The position numbers and the translations under genes were made by a program. DNA of 6,574 nt from Dehalococcoidia bacterium (GTDB lineage Bacteria > Chloroflexota > Dehalococcoidia > JACQUA01). The stretch spans positions 1-6,574 of the forward strand of contig JAUYHV010000308.1 of NCBI GenBank assembly GCA_030689845.1, written 5' to 3'. Under the pieces are notes generated by a model. The model ran no database searches, was not told the DNA's origin, and worked only from the letters and a program-made list of their open reading frames with translations. Below, piece after piece: positions 5,606-6,574 of the stretch; position 1 is the first letter of the stretch, and the number at the start of each line of letters is the position of its first letter.

Positions 5606-6415
5606 ATGCTGGTAATCGGGGAAAAGATTAACGCATCCAACAAGTCTGTTGCCGCCGCAATCGCTGCCAGAGATGTCCAAACCATCGCAAACCTGGCTGC
5701 GGTTCAAGCTGCAAAAGGAGTTGATTATATCGATGTAAATGCCGGGGCCCGCCATGGAACCGGGTTGTCCGGTGCAGATATCATTGAGTGGCTTGTTGAG
5801 ATAGTCCAGGAAACAACGGATTTACCGATATGTATTGACAGCGATTCCCCGGAAATTATTGAGGCTGCTCTACGGAAATACAGGGGTAAAACCCCCATAA
5901 TCAACTCCGTCACAGCTGAGCCGGAACGCCTGTCCACCATCGGCCGCCTTGCGGCGGAGCACCAGGCAATACTGATAGCACTGGCTATGGGGGACAGGGT
6001 AATTCCAAAAACCGCGGAGGAAAGGCTGGCAGCTTGTGATACCCTTTTTTCAAGCCTGGAGAAAATGGGCATACCACCCGAGCGGATACTTTTCGACCCC
6101 CTGGTATTGCCTGTTTCAGTAGATTCCAACCAGGGATTGGTCACGCTGAAGACTATCAAGGGAATTAAAGCCCGCTATCCTTCAGCGGGAACGGTAATGG
6201 GATTGAGTAATATATCTTATGGTTTACCTAACAGGCCGGTTATTAACCGTGCTTTTCTGCTAATGGCGGCGTATGCCGGCCTCGATGCTTTAATACTTGA
6301 TCCCCTTGATAGCAAGATAATGGGCCTGGTCAAGGTAGCTGATGTTCTTACCGGGAAAGACCCTTCGTGCAGGGGGTACCTGAAAGCCTACAGGAAGGGT
6401 GACATAGTTGATTAG
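5606..6415 (+). CDS. Methyltetrahydrofolate:corrinoid protein methyltransferase-like (AcsE/MeTr family)
   Basis: A pterin-binding TIM-barrel protein of 269 residues, close in length to AcsE (262), which moves the methyl group between methyl-tetrahydrofolate and the cobalt of a corrinoid iron-sulfur protein in the Wood-Ljungdahl pathway. It opens with MLVIGEKIN and has YIDVNAGA (41-48), EWLVEIVQETTDLPICIDSDS (61-81), IINSVTAE (98-105), FDPLVLPVSVDS (163-174) and MGLSNISYGLPNRPVINRAFL (198-218). The residues known for folate binding and catalysis in Moorella AcsE (Asp75, Asn96, Asp160, Asn199) match Asp78, Asn100, Asp164 and Asn202 here, so it should be active. The start lies 4 nt after the permease stop without a clear Shine-Dalgarno, which suggests translational coupling. 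No corrinoid protein, acsC/acsD or mttB/mtgB-like gene is in view. It could therefore be AcsE itself away from its cluster, or an MtgA-type enzyme that loads methyl groups from a catabolic substrate onto folate. I leave the symbol open. Confidence 0.88.
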   Translation: MLVIGEKINASNKSVAAAIAARDVQTIANLAAVQAAKGVDYIDVNAGARHGTGLSGADIIEWLVEIVQETTDLPICIDSDSPEIIEAALRKYRGKTPIINSVTAEPERLSTIGRLAAEHQAILIALAMGDRVIPKTAEERLAACDTLFSSLEKMGIPPERILFDPLVLPVSVDSNQGLVTLKTIKGIKARYPSAGTVMGLSNISYGLPNRPVINRAFLLMAAYAGLDALILDPLDSKIMGLVKVADVLTGKDPSCRGYLKAYRKGDIVD

Positions 6416-6574
6416 GAGAACATAGCCCGGCACAGGGAGTACCGGGGGCCACGTACCAGCTTGTCCCATTTTCCCCATTATCAACATCATAGTTATGGAA
6501 CTGTGTCCCTGAAAAAGCATTTAGAATGTGGCGTTTTGTTTTCGTTAAATGTATTATTAATACTGACAGCGGCC
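6416..6574. other. 3' flank without a supported gene
   Basis: These 159 bases follow the methyltransferase stop. A weak inverted repeat, CCCGG (6426-6430) with CCGGG (6442-6446), has an 11-nt loop but no following U tract, so it is not called a terminator. An ATG at 6526 opens a frame of 16 codons to the window end without a ribosome binding site. The stretch becomes AT-rich after about 6480. Confidence 0.5.

Noticed and set aside
6426..6446. CCCGG / CCGGG hairpin after the methyltransferase as a terminator
   Set aside because: The stem is only 5 bp with an 11-nt loop and the following bases are not a U tract.
6526..6574. Start of a new gene at an ATG near the window end
   Set aside because: Only 16 codons are visible, there is no ribosome binding site and no family resemblance.

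Overview
The window looks like chromosomal DNA of an anaerobic, Clostridia-type Firmicute, possibly Peptococcaceae-like. Four things point there: an AroH-type chorismate mutase beside a type I-beta DAHP synthase, an archaeal-Isf-like iron-sulfur flavoprotein, an AcsE-like methyltetrahydrofolate methyltransferase, and AGGAGG-type ribosome binding sites on several genes. The taxonomic placement is inference. I see no rRNA, tRNA, CRISPR array, insertion sequence, phage gene or attachment site.

Layout. Positions 1-279 hold the 3' end of an endonuclease III-like DNA glycosylase (+). Positions 345-1766 hold a short aromatic amino acid unit (+): aroH (chorismate mutase), then aroF (DAHP synthase). 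Positions 1756-2973 run on the minus strand: a GNAT acetyltransferase is followed by rph (RNase PH), probably from one promoter near 3051-3079. The 3' end of rph overlaps the 3' end of aroF by 11 bp, tail to tail. A 357-bp gap (2974-3330) separates this unit from a forward gene for an Isf-like flavoprotein (3331-3897). After a 213-bp gap with an extended -10 promoter come an APC-family amino acid/amine permease (4111-5601) and, 4 nt later, a methyl-H4folate:corrinoid methyltransferase-like gene (5606-6415). The last 159 bp hold no gene I can support.

How the genes work together. AroF makes the first shikimate-pathway intermediate and AroH commits chorismate to Phe/Tyr, so aroHF covers the entry and the branch point of one pathway. 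GNAT-rph is probably a housekeeping pair with no obvious shared function. The permease-methyltransferase pair is close enough to be one transcript. It suggests, without proof, uptake of a compound whose methyl group or degradation feeds one-carbon metabolism, because no corrinoid protein or substrate-specific methyltransferase lies in view.

Most of the window is ordinary metabolism and I found no clearly new system. The points most worth a second look are a Ser in place of Arg in the KPRT erythrose-4-phosphate motif of AroF, the permease-methyltransferase pairing, the tail-to-tail aroF/rph overlap, a perfect 8-bp hairpin inside the start of the permease gene, and a palindrome overlapping the -35 box of the GNAT-rph promoter.
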